From: Elymus sibiricus
Taxonomy: Eukaryota; Streptophyta; Magnoliopsida; Poales; Poaceae
DNA: 64,000 bases
Assembly (NCBI GenBank): GCA_039707655.1
Contig: CM077664.1
Location: 26,400,781-26,464,780, forward strand
Direction: 5' to 3'
In this document: positions 11,405 to 23,448 of the stretch, piece by piece
Numbering within the stretch: position 1 is the stretch's first letter
Layout: every line of letters begins with the position of its first letter
Made by a program: the position numbers and the translations under genes
Notes under the pieces: generated by a model
Databases searched by the model: none
Told to the model about the DNA's origin: nothing
What the model saw: only the letters and a program-made list of their open reading frames with translations

Positions 11405-14400
11405 ATGCTATGTGCAGATGCAAGTTTTGATCTAGAATACATGAGATGTACCGGTATTGCACAATATAATTTGGTAGTAGATGAGATCTATTGCTAAATA
11501 AAGTTTGTGTGAGTAGTAGATGAAATCTATTACTTGATATTCTTCTTGCTTCCCTTGAATTTGTGATTTCTGATCTTGACGGCATGGTGGAATTTTGATG
11601 CAAAGTTCTGGCTATCCTCGAACCTTCTACGCTACTCCTGAGTATGCTAGTTGACAGATCAATGATGTGCTTCAGTTGTTTGGGCTCTGCCATAGTTAAG
11701 AAAGATGAATTTTCAAAAAGTAAAGGGCATACAGATATGATCTGCACGGGGGTCACGCGTTGAATGAAGTTTAGTATGGGGATCAAGATTTTTTTATTAA
11801 GTCTCGTCTATCATACACCCTACAAAGTTAATCTAGCAAACTTGAATAATCATACTTGATGATGGACGTTGGTAGCTTTGGTTTGTTTCAAAACCTTAGA
11901 AGCCACGTAAAATAAATCTTTTATGAACCGATTAGAGGCGTCTAATTTGGTTTTGCAGGATGCATGTGCATGAGATGTGGTATAGTCTTCATCATATTTA
12001 ATTTGATTATGTACGAGATGACTATATGATGTAAATTAATTAACATGACCTGCGTGTCATGATTCGACAAGATGGCTAGAGCCATATGATTGTTACTTTA
12101 TTGACCTGCGTGTCAACCATAATGTAATGCATTATTTTATTAGCTATGGAGATAGCAATATTATTTAGTGCATCGACAAGGTGGTGACAAGTTTTGCGGA
12201 GGTCGACACCAACGCAAAAACCGTACACGACGACGGAGGAGAAAGAGCTAAAGAAACAGGCCTTGGTACAAAGGTTCTGCCATGGCAGTAGTTTTCAAAA
12301 CTGCTGCCACGGCAATGTTTCTAGCTGAAATTTCGCGAAGACGAAGAGAACTTCTCCATCAGAAAGGGCTATACCATATCATGCTATTATGAATTGCCTG
12401 AGATGTTTATCCCTTATATTTGCACCCTTTTGATTGCGTGTGGTAGTAGCTTTTATTAGGGTGATCTCTCACTTATAATATATCAAGTTGTTAGTGTTCT
12501 CCCAAGTGTAGCACCATCACAACATCTATCTTTTCGGGGTGCGCCATGTCTACATGGGTATGAACGACTAGACAAGTGTAAGGCGGTTCTAAGGTCAGAC
12601 CTAACAGCGAGATCACATGGTTGTCTTGAACGTTCAAGCAGGACAGTCCTGAGCTTGGAACACGCCCATCGAAAGATGAATAAGAATCACATAGAGATGT
12701 GATTGGCAAGTTGGCCTACCGATTGAGATTTTTGTCATGAGATGATGATTCTATGGCGTTGAGTTGAAATATGGATCTTGAATCACTCATAATCAATCAT
12801 GAGAGATATTGATTTGAGTGGGAGCGCACTTTAGAATTAAATTGTTTAATTCTCAGTGCAATTAATTATGAACATTGTCTAAGTGTTATTTGCATGATAG
12901 TTGTAGAATATTGGCTCGCGTTTCCACCTTCCCTGTTAAAATTGAATAGCTATTATTTATCTGGTTAAAACTTTACTGTTCGTAACATAATGTGAGGATT
13001 GTCCTCAACAGTGTCGACAAGGACTTTGTCCTATCGCATGTTTTCGGTATTCTCCCGCTAATGCCATGGATAATGAGACTCTCACCCTTCGATCCAAAAG
13101 CTAGAATTTCATTACGGTCAAGTGCAATATGCTTGCTTCCATGGGACCCGAACGTCAAAAGTTTGGGATAGTTATGAGATATTCATGGAACTAAAAATTG
13201 TTTTTAGATACAGACAAAGGCTAAAAGATATGAGATATCCAAAGCAATGTTTGTTTGCAAGTATTAGTGAAGTGTTCACTATGCTTAAGATTGATTAGGT
13301 GGGATCCAGAAGAACGCCTTCATGTCATGATGGTGAATAAAACTACAACTTAAAGAGAAAGGACAAGTCCGAAGGGTGTGAGTGAGACTTACACTCCTAG
13401 TAAGTACAGGGCTGACGCCACTCTTAAAGTTGGGTGCTTCTTCTGAGAGTAGGAGAAATATTGGAAGTAAAACTATTAGAAGTATAAAGGCAAAAGTAAG
13501 AAGACTGGAAGGTCCAACTCATGTATGAATGTCATACAAGTTATAGATGTATAGAAGGCTGGTCAAAGATGTAATTCTTCGGAATTAGGATTAAAATTGT
13601 TAATCACTATTTCTTGGGTATTGTGATTAAAATATTTGATCACAAGGATACTCGTTCGATTGCATTCTGTTGAAACTCAATGCAAGAACTACTATGGTCT
13701 AAAGGACTAGCTGTAAATGAGGTTAAGATACGTGCTGAATCTTTCTAAAAGTTACTATACTTTTCATCAGCGTATTACCTTTGTAATTATTTTCATAATT
13801 CATTTGAGTTTTATATACTCTAGCCCGTTGCATAAAGTTTGTTGCAAGAGGTTGTTGATAAAAGAAAAATTGTTGTTCGTTGTTATGAACAACTTAAGGG
13901 CCATACTTCCATTGTGAATGAGATGTATGTTGAGAATCTTAATGACAATATTTCCATCAGCATATTACCTCTATATTTATTTTCATAATTCATTTTAGAG
14001 TTTTATACACTCTGGCCCTTTTGCAAGAACAATTGTGGTTCGTTGTTATGAACAACTTAAGGGCCATACTTCCATTGTGAATGGGATGTATGTTGAGAAT
14101 CTTGATGATAATATTTCCATCAGCGTATTATCTCTGTATTTATTTTCATAATTCATTTTAGAGTTTTATACACTCTAGCCCTTTTGCATAATGTTTGATG
14201 CAAGGAGGTTGTTCATAAAAGAACAATTGTTGTTCGGAGTTGTGAATAACATAAGGGGTCATACTTCTATTATGAATGGATGTATGTTATGAATATTGAT
14301 AATAATATAATACATGCATAACACTGACGCTAATTGTCGGAAGACAAAGAATACCACATATGTGTGGCACTGCATTTGGTCACATTGGAGAAACCCGCAT

Positions 14401-15432
14401 GGAGAAATTCCATAGTGATGGATTTTGAAGTCATTTGATTATGAATCATCTGACACTTGCAACTTTTGTCCGAAAGAGAAGTGACTAAAATACCGTTCAC
14501 AGGCAATAAGGAACGAGCAACGACCATATTGGTAATCATATATGTTGATGTGTGTCCAGTAAGTGATGTTGCTAGCAGTGGATTTGTCTATCTTTAGTGA
14601 TGACTCAAGTAGATATGTGAATAATTGCTTAATGAGACATAAGTGTAGATCCTTTGAAATAGTTCAAAAAGTTTTTAGAATGAAGTAGAAATTATTGTAG
14701 CAAGAAGATTATGTTTGTGAAATTAGATTGCGGAAAGAAATATTTGAGTTACAAGTTTAGCGAATATCTGATGAGTTGTGAAAAGTGTTTCATAACTTGC
14801 ATCTCCCGAAACACCACTGAGAGTGGAATGTCCATGAAGATGTAATCTAACCATTTATGACATGGTAAGATCAAAGATGATATAAATCAAATTGCCATTA
14901 TCCCTTTTAAAGTACTGCTTTAGAGACTGCGGCCTTTACACTGAAAAGGAGCGCCATCAAATTTGTTGAAATGACACCATGGTATGGTACACCCAACCAT
15001 GTTTTGTCTTTTCTTAACATTTGGAATATGAGACATGTGTAAAACGTTTACAAACCTATTCCAAATCTGATAAGTGCTACTTTGTTGGTTATCTCAAATT
15101 GTTGGGTATTCCTCCATCACTATGCCAAGGCAAAAGGTTTGCCACATAGAGCGGTATGATTTTGAAGAAAATGTTTCTTGCAAAAGAGTGAGTGGGAGGA
15201 CAGTGCAACTCGACGAGATAATAGTATCTTCGTCATCAGATCAAAGGAAAGAAACCTTGGAAGTAATTTCAAAGTTTCCTATTACGACTGATACGGAAGC
15301 CTCTACATGAGATGTATGGACTTCGGTCAAACTTGCAGCTGACCCACGTAGGCAAAACTTGTGCAAACCTCTATGGTGTGCAAACGAGATATTGTTCTTA
15401 GACAACAGTATACCTACGATACACAAGGAAGC
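11405..15432 (+). pseudogene. Decayed Copia A gag-pol region
   Basis: No frame stays open for long, but ordered family traces remain. A gag tail (MVNKTT-like) is near 13350. A GAG-pre-integrase trace is at about 14340-14500 (a WHC-like and a C-x2-C-like segment). A degraded integrase first-aspartate region is near 14545 (VDVC). A C-terminal integrase trace like KEFLSKEVSGRKVQLDE lies near 15150-15230, and a linker like LLDN is near 15400. It is far more decayed than Copia F or H, so it is the oldest Copia copy in the window. 11405-12950 is leader DNA in which I see nothing else. Confidence 0.7.
13765..14310 (+). repeat. Three-copy tandem repeat inside Copia A
   Basis: Copies start at CATCAG in 13765, 13955 and 14118 (periods 190 and 163). 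They share blocks such as TTCATAATTCATTT, GAACAACTTAAGGGCCATAC and TGTATGTTGAGAATCTT. The middle copy lacks about 30 bases present in the others. It sits between the gag and integrase traces. Confidence 0.85.
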
Positions 15433-15498
15433 TGACGGTGTCATACACCGGGGGTGACTCATCCGAGGGAGCCTGGCCTCAGGCTCCACCAGGGCCCA

Positions 15499-17012
15499 TA
15501 ATACGTTTCTGACGTATCTATAATTTTTTATTGTTTCATGCTGCTATATTATCATTCTTATATACTTTTATTATCATTTTATATTATTTTTCTTGACTAA
15601 CATATTAATCCAGTGCCCAGTGCCAGTTGCTATTTTCTGCTTGTTTTTGGTTTTACAGAAAATCCATAACTACAGAAGTCCAAACATGATGAAACTTTTT
15701 GATGGTTTTTTTGGACAATAAGAGACCCTAGAAGCTTCAGGAGGAGGCGAGAAGACCCACAGGGGCCCCACAAGCCAGTAGGGTGCACCAAGATAGCTTG
15801 TGGTCCCCCAGTGACTCCGTTTGCCCTAATTCTTGGCCTATAAATTCCCAAATATTCAGAAACCCTTGAGGTGAGACCTGAAACAATTTTATTGCCGCCA
15901 CAAGCCTCTGTTCCGAAGCGATCCCATCTGGAGCCCTATTTTGGTACTCTGTCGGAGGAGGGAATCATTGGGGAGGCCATCTTCATCAACCTTGCTGCCT
16001 CCATGATGATGTGTGAGTAGTTCTTTAAGGACTATAGGTCCATAGTAGTAGCTAGATGGCTCTCCCTCTCTCTCTTTTGATCTTCAATACAATGATCTTC
16101 TCTAAGATCCATCCGATGTAATCTTTTGCGGTGTGTTTGTTGGGATCCGATGAATTGTGGGTTTACGATCAGATTATTCATTGAATTTATATGAGTCTCT
16201 TGAGGTTCTTTTGCTACATAATTTTATAGCTTTGTATTTCTCTCCGATGTATCCATCTACTTTGGCCAAGTTTGATTGATCTATCTTCAGCGGGAGAGGT
16301 GCTTTGTAGTAGGTTCAATCTTGCGGTGATCTTGCCCTGTGACAGGAGGGGAAAAGGCATGTATTGTATTGTTGCTACTAAGGATAAAATGGCGGGGTTT
16401 GGTCATATTGATTGATCTTTTTTTGTCTACATTATGTCATCATACTTATTGTGTTACTCTGTTTGTCATGAACTTAATACTTTGAGATGCATGCTGGATA
16501 GCGGTCTTGGGGCGGAGTAGTAGTAGTAGATGCAGTTGGATTAACGTCTGCTTGTGACGGACGTAATGCCTATGTAATGATTATGCCATGAATGATCACA
16601 ATTATAACTATGCTCAATTTTGTCAATTGCCCAACAGTAATTTGTCTACCCAGCGTTGCTATGCTTTCGAGAGAGATATCACTAGTAAACCTATGGCCCC
16701 CAGGTCTATTTTCCATCGATACAAAAACTCCTACAATTTCTCTTTATTTACTTTCTTTTACTTTTTGCCGCTTTGCCTATCACTATCAGTTTTAATCTTG
16801 TAGCTAGCAAGAACAAGGGGAGTGATGACCCCTTGCCTTTGTTGGCTGCAAGCAAATTATTTGTTTGTGTGGAGGTACTACCAAAATTGTTAGCTTGCTG
16901 ACTCCTACTAGTTTGATAAACCTTGGTTCTTAACTGAGGGAAATACTTTTTGCTGATGTGCTACATCACCATTCTTCTTCGGGGAAATCCAACAACTCCA
17001 TCGTGAGTAGCA
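15499..17012 (+). repeat. 5' LTR of Gypsy E
   Basis: About 1514 bases, aligned with 21141-22681 over its whole length. The TATA-like CCTATAAATTCCC is at 15837-15849. It lacks a roughly 20-base GC-rich duplication (GGGCGCGCC twice) that is present in the right LTR near 21424-21450. Confidence 0.9.
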
Positions 17013-17021
17013 GAAGAATTT

Positions 17022-17039
17022 CTGGGGCCGTTGCCGAGG
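17022..17039 (+). other. Primer-binding site of Gypsy E
   Basis: TGGGGCCGTTGCCGAGGA follows the LTR by nine bases. It is a close variant of the TGGCGCCGTTGCCGGGGA site common in Triticeae Gypsy elements. Confidence 0.7.
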
Positions 17040-17214
17040 AGACATCAACTAACAAATCAGGTGCCTTCGCACAAACACTTTATCTTTGCTTGTTTTTATT
17101 TCTTGTCTAGTTGTCTTTTGCCTTTTGCCTTTTTATTTGCCTTCTTATTTGTTTGCCAAAAAATTCCAAAATACCAAAAAATTCTTATGTTGCTATTCTG
17201 TTTTTGTTGCTATC

Positions 17215-18270
17215 ATGGATCCTTCTCCACTAGCTGGACTTTTCAAAAATCCTAATTATGATAAACCAATTGGTAGTGATGAAAATGTTATTGCTATAAA
17301 CTATTTGAAAGAAACGATGAAGTTGAGTGCGCTTCGTTATCTTTATGAAGTTTTTCTTGAAAATTATGAATCTGAAAATTGTTATGAAGTTATAAAAGAA
17401 GAATTTTATAAAGTGATTGGTGAGAGTTCTTTGTATGATAAGCATGATTGTAATGATACTAGTATGAATTCAATGAATATCGATTGTGCTAATGATATGC
17501 AAAGCTATAAGCTTGGGGATGATGAGTTTGATGAGCATGATATTTTTAGTCCCCCTACTAATGAAGAAGTTATAAAAGAAAAATATGATTGGAATAAACA
17601 TGATAATCTTTATGATTCAAGTGATGAAGATAATACACTTGATATTGCTTTTTATGGTGACACTATGTATGTAGGCACTATGGATGATGATTTTGTTATA
17701 CCTACTACTTATTATAATGATCATGATTGGGGAGATAATTATGATATTTCTTGTGATCTTGAAAATTTATTTGATAATAATATTTGAAATACTATTGAAA
17801 GTGGGTTTGGAAGAGTGTCAACTTTAGGTAAAAAGAATCCCACTACTTTGAAGAATATTCAATCTTATGAAATTTTTGATAAAAGTGGGTTTCGAGAGGT
17901 CATGACTTTAGTTGATGCTAATCCCACTACCTTGGAAGATTATAAAATACTCATGCATGTGGATCATGAAGAGGATGTTTTATATGATAGCTATATTTTT
18001 GAATTTGATTATGATCCTACATGTAATTATTTTGAGGGAGGCAAATATGGTTATAGAAATTTTCATGTTACTCAATTACCTCTCTTCATGCTAAAATTAT
18101 TAGTGTTTCATTCTTCTTCCTTGCATATGGTAAATATTGCATGCCTTGATAATTTGTTTATTTACAATATGCCTATGCATAGGAAGTGGGTTAGACTTAA
18201 ATATGTTTGTACTTGCTTATTGATGCTCTCTTTGTGCTTGAATTCTCGATATTCATGTGAGCGTCATTAA
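17215..18270 (+). pseudogene. Unrecognised acidic protein frame of Gypsy E
   Basis: A 352-codon frame starts at ATG 17215 (MDPSPLAGLFKNPNYD) and reads to TGA at 18268. The only interruption is an in-frame TGA at 17785-17787, with clear continuation beyond it. The frame also extends upstream to 17086, adding a hydrophobic N-terminus, but MDPSP is the more likely start. The product is rich in Asp, Glu, Asn and Tyr, with an LRYLYEVFLENYESENCYEV segment early and a more hydrophobic C-terminal third. No zinc knuckle, protease, polymerase or integrase motif is visible. It sits where gag would be, so a gag-derived or packaging role is possible, but I assign no function. Confidence 0.6.
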
Positions 18271-21126
18271 AATCTCAAGCCCATCTTAATGGGTATAAAG
18301 AAAGAGCTTCTTGGGAGGCAACCCAATAGTTATCATTTATTTTTCCTTTCAGTTTTGTGTGTCAATATGATTATTGTTACTGTAGTAATTGCATTTGTAT
18401 TTTTTATTTTGCTTTTTGTGCCAAGTTAAGTCTTTGGGATGATGTGGATGCTTGTTTATTTGGTCCTGTGCAACAATAGAAACTTTTTCATCTAGTAATT
18501 GAATTGTTCCTATTTATTGGAACATGATCAATTCCTAAAAAAATTACACAGTAATTAGTTACAAATTTTCTGCGTTTTCCTAAATTTTCAGAATTTTTCA
18601 ATTTGTATAAGTATCATTATTAAATACATCTTTACGTACTATTCTGTTTTTGACAGATTCTGTCTTGATTGCATAGTTTGCTTGTTTTAGACTTTCCATG
18701 CCTTATATTGGGGGATATAAATTGTGGAAATGATAGAATATAGTAGGCATTATGTGGAACAAATATGAATCTTGTCTTGACAGTACCCAAGTGAATGATT
18801 TATTTTTATTATACTAACCCATCTCACGAGTTCTGTTAAATTTTGTGTGAATGAAGTTTTCAAATGTTGGGTGAGATAGCGATAGAAAGAGAACAAGGAG
18901 TGGCAGGAGCCTAAGCTTGGGGATGCCTAAGGCACCCCAAGGAAATATCTTAGGAAGAATCAAGCATCTAAGCTTGGGGATGCCCCAGATGGCATCCCCG
19001 CTTTCATCTTCAAAACTATCGGTATTCCTACTCGGAGCTATATTTTTATTCTTCACATGATATGTGTTTTGCTTGGAGCGTCATTTGCTTTTGTTTGATT
19101 TTGTTTTCTTGTTTGCACAATCATTGTTTCCTGATCACACCTATTAAGAGAGACACCCATTCATCTTATATTTATAGAATGCTCATTTGATCTTCACTTA
19201 TATCTGTTTGAGTTGAGGCAATTGCTCTTGAACTTCACTTATATTTGTTTGAGCTCGGTGATATGCTTTTGTAGAAAGAAATTAGGACTCTATTGCTTCA
19301 CTTATATCTTTTTATAGAGTTGAATAGGAAGTGGTAATTTGCATGAATTATATGTTGGTCTAAAAATAATGGGTATATATGAGTGGTACAATAAAAACTA
19401 GCATGAACTTGTAGATCATTGAATTTGATAAGTTTGATTTTTTGCAATAGTTTTGCGACATTGAAGTGGTGATATGTGAGTGTGTGGGTGAATGGTTAAA
19501 GTTAAGTACAGATATTGGTGTTAAGGTTTGTAAGTCTGTATACATGAAAGTGGTGGCCATTGGCATTAGCGGGGAAGTCAGAGTGTGTGATGTCTTAGAG
19601 TGGCACTCATGTGCGTTCGGATCGGGGGCGCATGATGGTTAACTCCTACCAACCTCCCCCCTAGGGGCATGCAAGTTGTGCTTGCTTCGAGGGCTACTAG
19701 ACTTTCACAATAAGTATTTAAGTTCTTTATGACTAATGTGAGTATTTTGGTCTACGTGCACTTCCACCTATCCGTATTTTGCTAGCCTCTTCGGCACCGT
19801 GCATTGCCCACTCTCACCTCAAGACTTGGTGCAAACTTCGCCGGTGCATCCAAACCCCATGGGATGATACGCTCTCTCACACATAAACCTCATTATATCT
19901 TTTCAAAACAGCCACCATGCCTACCTATTATGGCATTTCCATAGCCATTCCGAGATATATTGCCATGCAACTTCCATTCTTACTATTCACTACATGACTT
20001 GAGCATTCATTGCCATTTTGCTTTGCATGATCATATAGAGCTGACATGATATTTGCGGCAAAGCCACTGTTCATCATTGTTATACATGTTACACTAGATC
20101 ATTGCACATATTGGTACACTACCAGAGGCATTCATATTGGAGTCATTATGTTGTTTCATATTAAGAGTTGTAAGTAAAATAAAAGTGTCATGGTCATCAT
20201 TATTAGAGTGTGCCCCTACCTGTGAGGATATGAATTGGAGGAGACTTATGATTCCTCAAAAAAGAGGGGATGAGGTCCGCGAGGCCAATCAAAAAACAAG
20301 AGAAAGAAAAGAAAAAAAAAAGAAAAAAAGGAAAAAAATGAGAGAAAAAGAGAGAGGGGGTGCACTACTATCCTTTTCCACACTTGTGCTTCAAAGTAGC
20401 ACCATGTTTATCACATAGAGAGTTTTCATATACTTCATGATTATGCTAGTGGGATTTTTACATTATAGAACTTGACTTGTATATTCTGATGACGAGCTTC
20501 CTCAAATGCTCGAGGTCTTCATGAGCAAGCAAGTTAGATGCACACCCACTTAGTTGCATTAGGAGAGCTTTCATACACTTATAGCTGTAGTGCATCCGTT
20601 GCATGGCAATCCCTACTCCTCGCATTAACATCGATTATAAGGCCTCTCCATTGCCTAATGATCAATCCGCGTTGATGTGAGACTTTTTTTTGTCTTCTCA
20701 ATTGAACTCCCATCATCATTCTATTTTCCATCCTAAGTGCTAAGACCATGGCTCATGCTCAAGTATTGCGTGGGAGTTGAAAAAGCTGAAGCGAGAAAAG
20801 TATGATTTAATTGCTTGGTTTGGCGCCGGGGTTGTTCATGATTTGTTGTCTTTATGCTAGGAAGACTGAGCGTGCCATGCTTATCGTGATTAGTGTGTAT
20901 AAATTACATTCTTTAGCATCTTTATTTTGAAAAGGCAATTATTGTTTATTTGCATGCTTGTGTATCATTGTTTCAATGTCAAATTGATAGAATATTGCCT
21001 TGAATCGTCTATATCCTGAATTCACACCACAAGATTACATCATTTGATCAAGAACATGCCAGGTAGCATTCAACATCAAAAATTATCTTTGTTTATCATT
21101 TACCTACTCAAGGACGAGCAAGAATT
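18271..21126 (+). other. Non-coding interior of Gypsy E
   Basis: No credible coding frame. It contains two copies of AAGCTTGGGGATGCC (18913 and 18970), each near a complementary GGCATCCCC or GGCACCCC, so short stem-loops can form at about 18913-18940 and 18970-19000. A purine-only tract lies at about 20294-20358. Otherwise it is AT-rich. Confidence 0.7.
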
Positions 21127-21140
21127 AAGCTTGGGGATGC
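21127..21140 (+). other. Polypurine-like tract of Gypsy E
   Basis: AAGCTTGGGGATGC immediately precedes the right LTR (TGATACATC at 21141), the position of the plus-strand primer. The same motif also appears at 17509, 18913 and 18970. Confidence 0.7.
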
Positions 21141-22681
21141 TGATACATCTCTGACGTATCAATAATTTTTTATTGTTTCATGCTACTATATTATCATTCT
21201 TATATACTTTTATTATTATTTTATATTATTTTGTAGACTAACATATTAATCCAGTGCCCAGTGCCAGTTGCTGTTTTCTAATTGTTTTTGGTTTTATAGA
21301 AAATCCATATCTACAGAAGTCCAAACATGACGAAACTTTTTGACGATTTTTTATGGACAATAAGACACCCTAGAAGTTTTAGGAGAAGGAGAGAAGACCC
21401 ACAAGGCCCCCACAAGCCAGTAGGGCGCGCCCTGGTGGGTAGGGCGCGCCAGGGTGGCTTGTGGGCCCCCTGTGACTCCGTTTGCCCTAATTCTTGGCCT
21501 ATAAATTCCCAAATATTTAGAAACCCTCGAGGCGAGACCCGAAACAATTTTATCGCCACCTCAAGCCTCTGTTCCGAACCGATCTCATCTGGAGCCATGT
21601 TCCGGTACTCTACCGAAGGAGGGAATCATTGGGGAGGACATCTTCATCAACCTTGCATCCTCCATGATGATGTGTGAGTAGTTCTTTCAGGACCTATGGG
21701 TCCATAGTAGTCGCTAGATGGCTCTCTCTCTCTCTCTCTCTCTCTTGATCTTCAATACAATGATCTTCTCTAAGATCCATCCGATGTAATCTTTTGCGGT
21801 GTGTTTGTTGGGATACGATGAATTGTGGGTTTATGATCAGATTATTCACTGAATTTATATGAGTCTCTTGAGGTTCTTTTGCTGCATAATTTTATAGCTT
21901 TGTATTTCTCTCTGATCTATCCGTCTACTTTGGCCAAGTTTGATTGATCTATGTTCAGTGGGAGAGGTGCTTTGTAGTAGGTTCAATCTTGCGGTGATCT
22001 TGCCCTGTGACAGGAGGGGCAAAGGCACGTATTGTATTGTTGATACTAAGGATAAAACGATGGGGTTTGGTCATATTGATTGATCTTTTTCTGTCTACAT
22101 TATGTCATCATACTTATTGCGTTACTCTGTTTGCATGAACTTAATAATTTGAGATGCATGCTGGATAGCGGTCTTGGGGTGGAGTAATAGTAGTAGATGC
22201 AGTTGGATTAACCGTCTACTTGTCACGGACGTAATGCCTATGTAATGATTATGCCATGAATGATCACAATTATAACTATGCTCAATTCTATCAATTGTCT
22301 AACAGTAATTTGTCTACCCACCGTTGCTATGCTTTCGAGAGAGATGCCACTAGTGAACCTATGGCCCCCGGGTCTATTTTCCATCGATACAAAAACTCCT
22401 ACAATTGCTCTTTATTTACTTTCTTTTACTTTTTGCCGCTTTGCCTATCACTATTAGTTTTAATCTTGTAGCTAGCAAGAACAAGGGAAGTGACAACCCC
22501 CTTGCCTTTGTTGGGTGTAAGCAAATTAGTTGTTTGTGTGCAGGTACTGCCAAAATTATTAGCTTGGTGACTCCTACTAGTTCGATAAACCTTGGTTCTT
22601 AACTGAGTGAAATACTTTCTGTAGCTGTGCTACATCACCCTTCCTCTTCAGGGAAATCCAACAACTCCATCGTGAGTAGCA
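21141..22681 (+). repeat. 3' LTR of Gypsy E
   Basis: 1541 bases, starting TGATACATCTCTGACG and ending GTAGCA, followed by the TSD GCCCA. It includes a CT microsatellite at about 21722-21744. Confidence 0.9.
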
Positions 22682-23448
22682 GCCCACAAGGCCCAAGACA
22701 GGGACGAAACCCTAAGGAGGGCGCTGGAGACCTTCTTGTCCACCAAGGCAACGGCGGCGGCCGAGGAGATCACATCTACCTATCTGTAAACCCTAGACCT
22801 CCACCGTCTATATAAGGGGAGGCCAGGGTACCCTCATTTGGATCTAATCTCAGATAAAAACTGTCGGTAGCAACCTCAAACACCATTGTAACCCCTCGCA
22901 CGAGGTATCCCTCCACCATGAATAATCAAAGCAAGTAGGATGTAGGGTATTACTCTACAGAGGCCCGAACCTGGGTAAAACCCTCGTGTGGTCTCCGATC
23001 TCAGACTTCCAGCCACGCTTGGACCCGTACCGAGGGATCTGACGGTATTTTGCACCGTCAATTGGCACAGTAGGCATGGGCGGCGCCCGCTGGAGACCGA
23101 TCTCAGATCGGATATTCTTCGTCTCTTGACGGCCTCTCGCCGAGGGAGAGCCTGATCTTCGTCTCCCTCACCTTTGTCGTCGACAATATGGGCCGGGTAA
23201 ACGTCAACCCACCGGCCCACCTAGATGCTTCAACAACCACAGCGGTCACCCCCAACGGAGGCCTCCATCCGGGGAGGTCCCATGGCAAAAAGATCACGGT
23301 GGCGCACGCGGCCCCAATGTCTGCACCGTCGACCTCCACACAAGTTAAGCCCCAAACGCTGTAGTTAACGCTCTCGCAGCCTGAGGGCAACGACAGGTGG
23401 GCTGCGCCTCTCCCCTGGATAACGGAGGCTCTGGGTTGCTCTGATTCC

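Larger units (their letters stand above)
7566..15432 (+). mobile_element. Copia element A (BARE/Angela-like), old and 3'-truncated
   Basis: It starts TGCAGGAAATATGCCCTAGAGGC, a mutated version of the BARE/Angela LTR start (TGTTGGAAATATGCC). A 5' LTR, a primer-binding-like site and a heavily decayed internal region follow in plus orientation. The internal region stops within the integrase-to-reverse-transcriptase linker (LLDN-like motif near 15400), where Gypsy B begins at 15433. The 3' part is not seen in the window. Confidence 0.75.
15499..22681 (+). mobile_element. Gypsy-type element E, complete, non-autonomous
   Basis: Two LTRs (15499-17012 and 21141-22681) flank a 4.1-kb interior. A perfect TSD, GCCCA, lies at 15494-15498 and 22682-22686. 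The left LTR begins TAATACG where the right has TGATACA, so the first dinucleotide has mutated. There is a primer site after the left LTR and a polypurine-like tract before the right LTR. No gag, protease, reverse transcriptase or integrase motif occurs, so mobilisation needed helper proteins. The exact family is not assigned. Confidence 0.92.
15433..23060 (+). repeat. 5' LTR of Gypsy B, split by Gypsy E
   Basis: The pieces 15433-15498 and 22687-23060 join across the GCCCA TSD to give about 440 bases. The ends are exact inverted repeats, TGACGGTG and CACCGTCA. A TATA box (TCTATATAAGG) lies at 22807-22817. A degenerate primer site, ATTGGCACAGTAGGC, follows from 23061. Confidence 0.85.
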
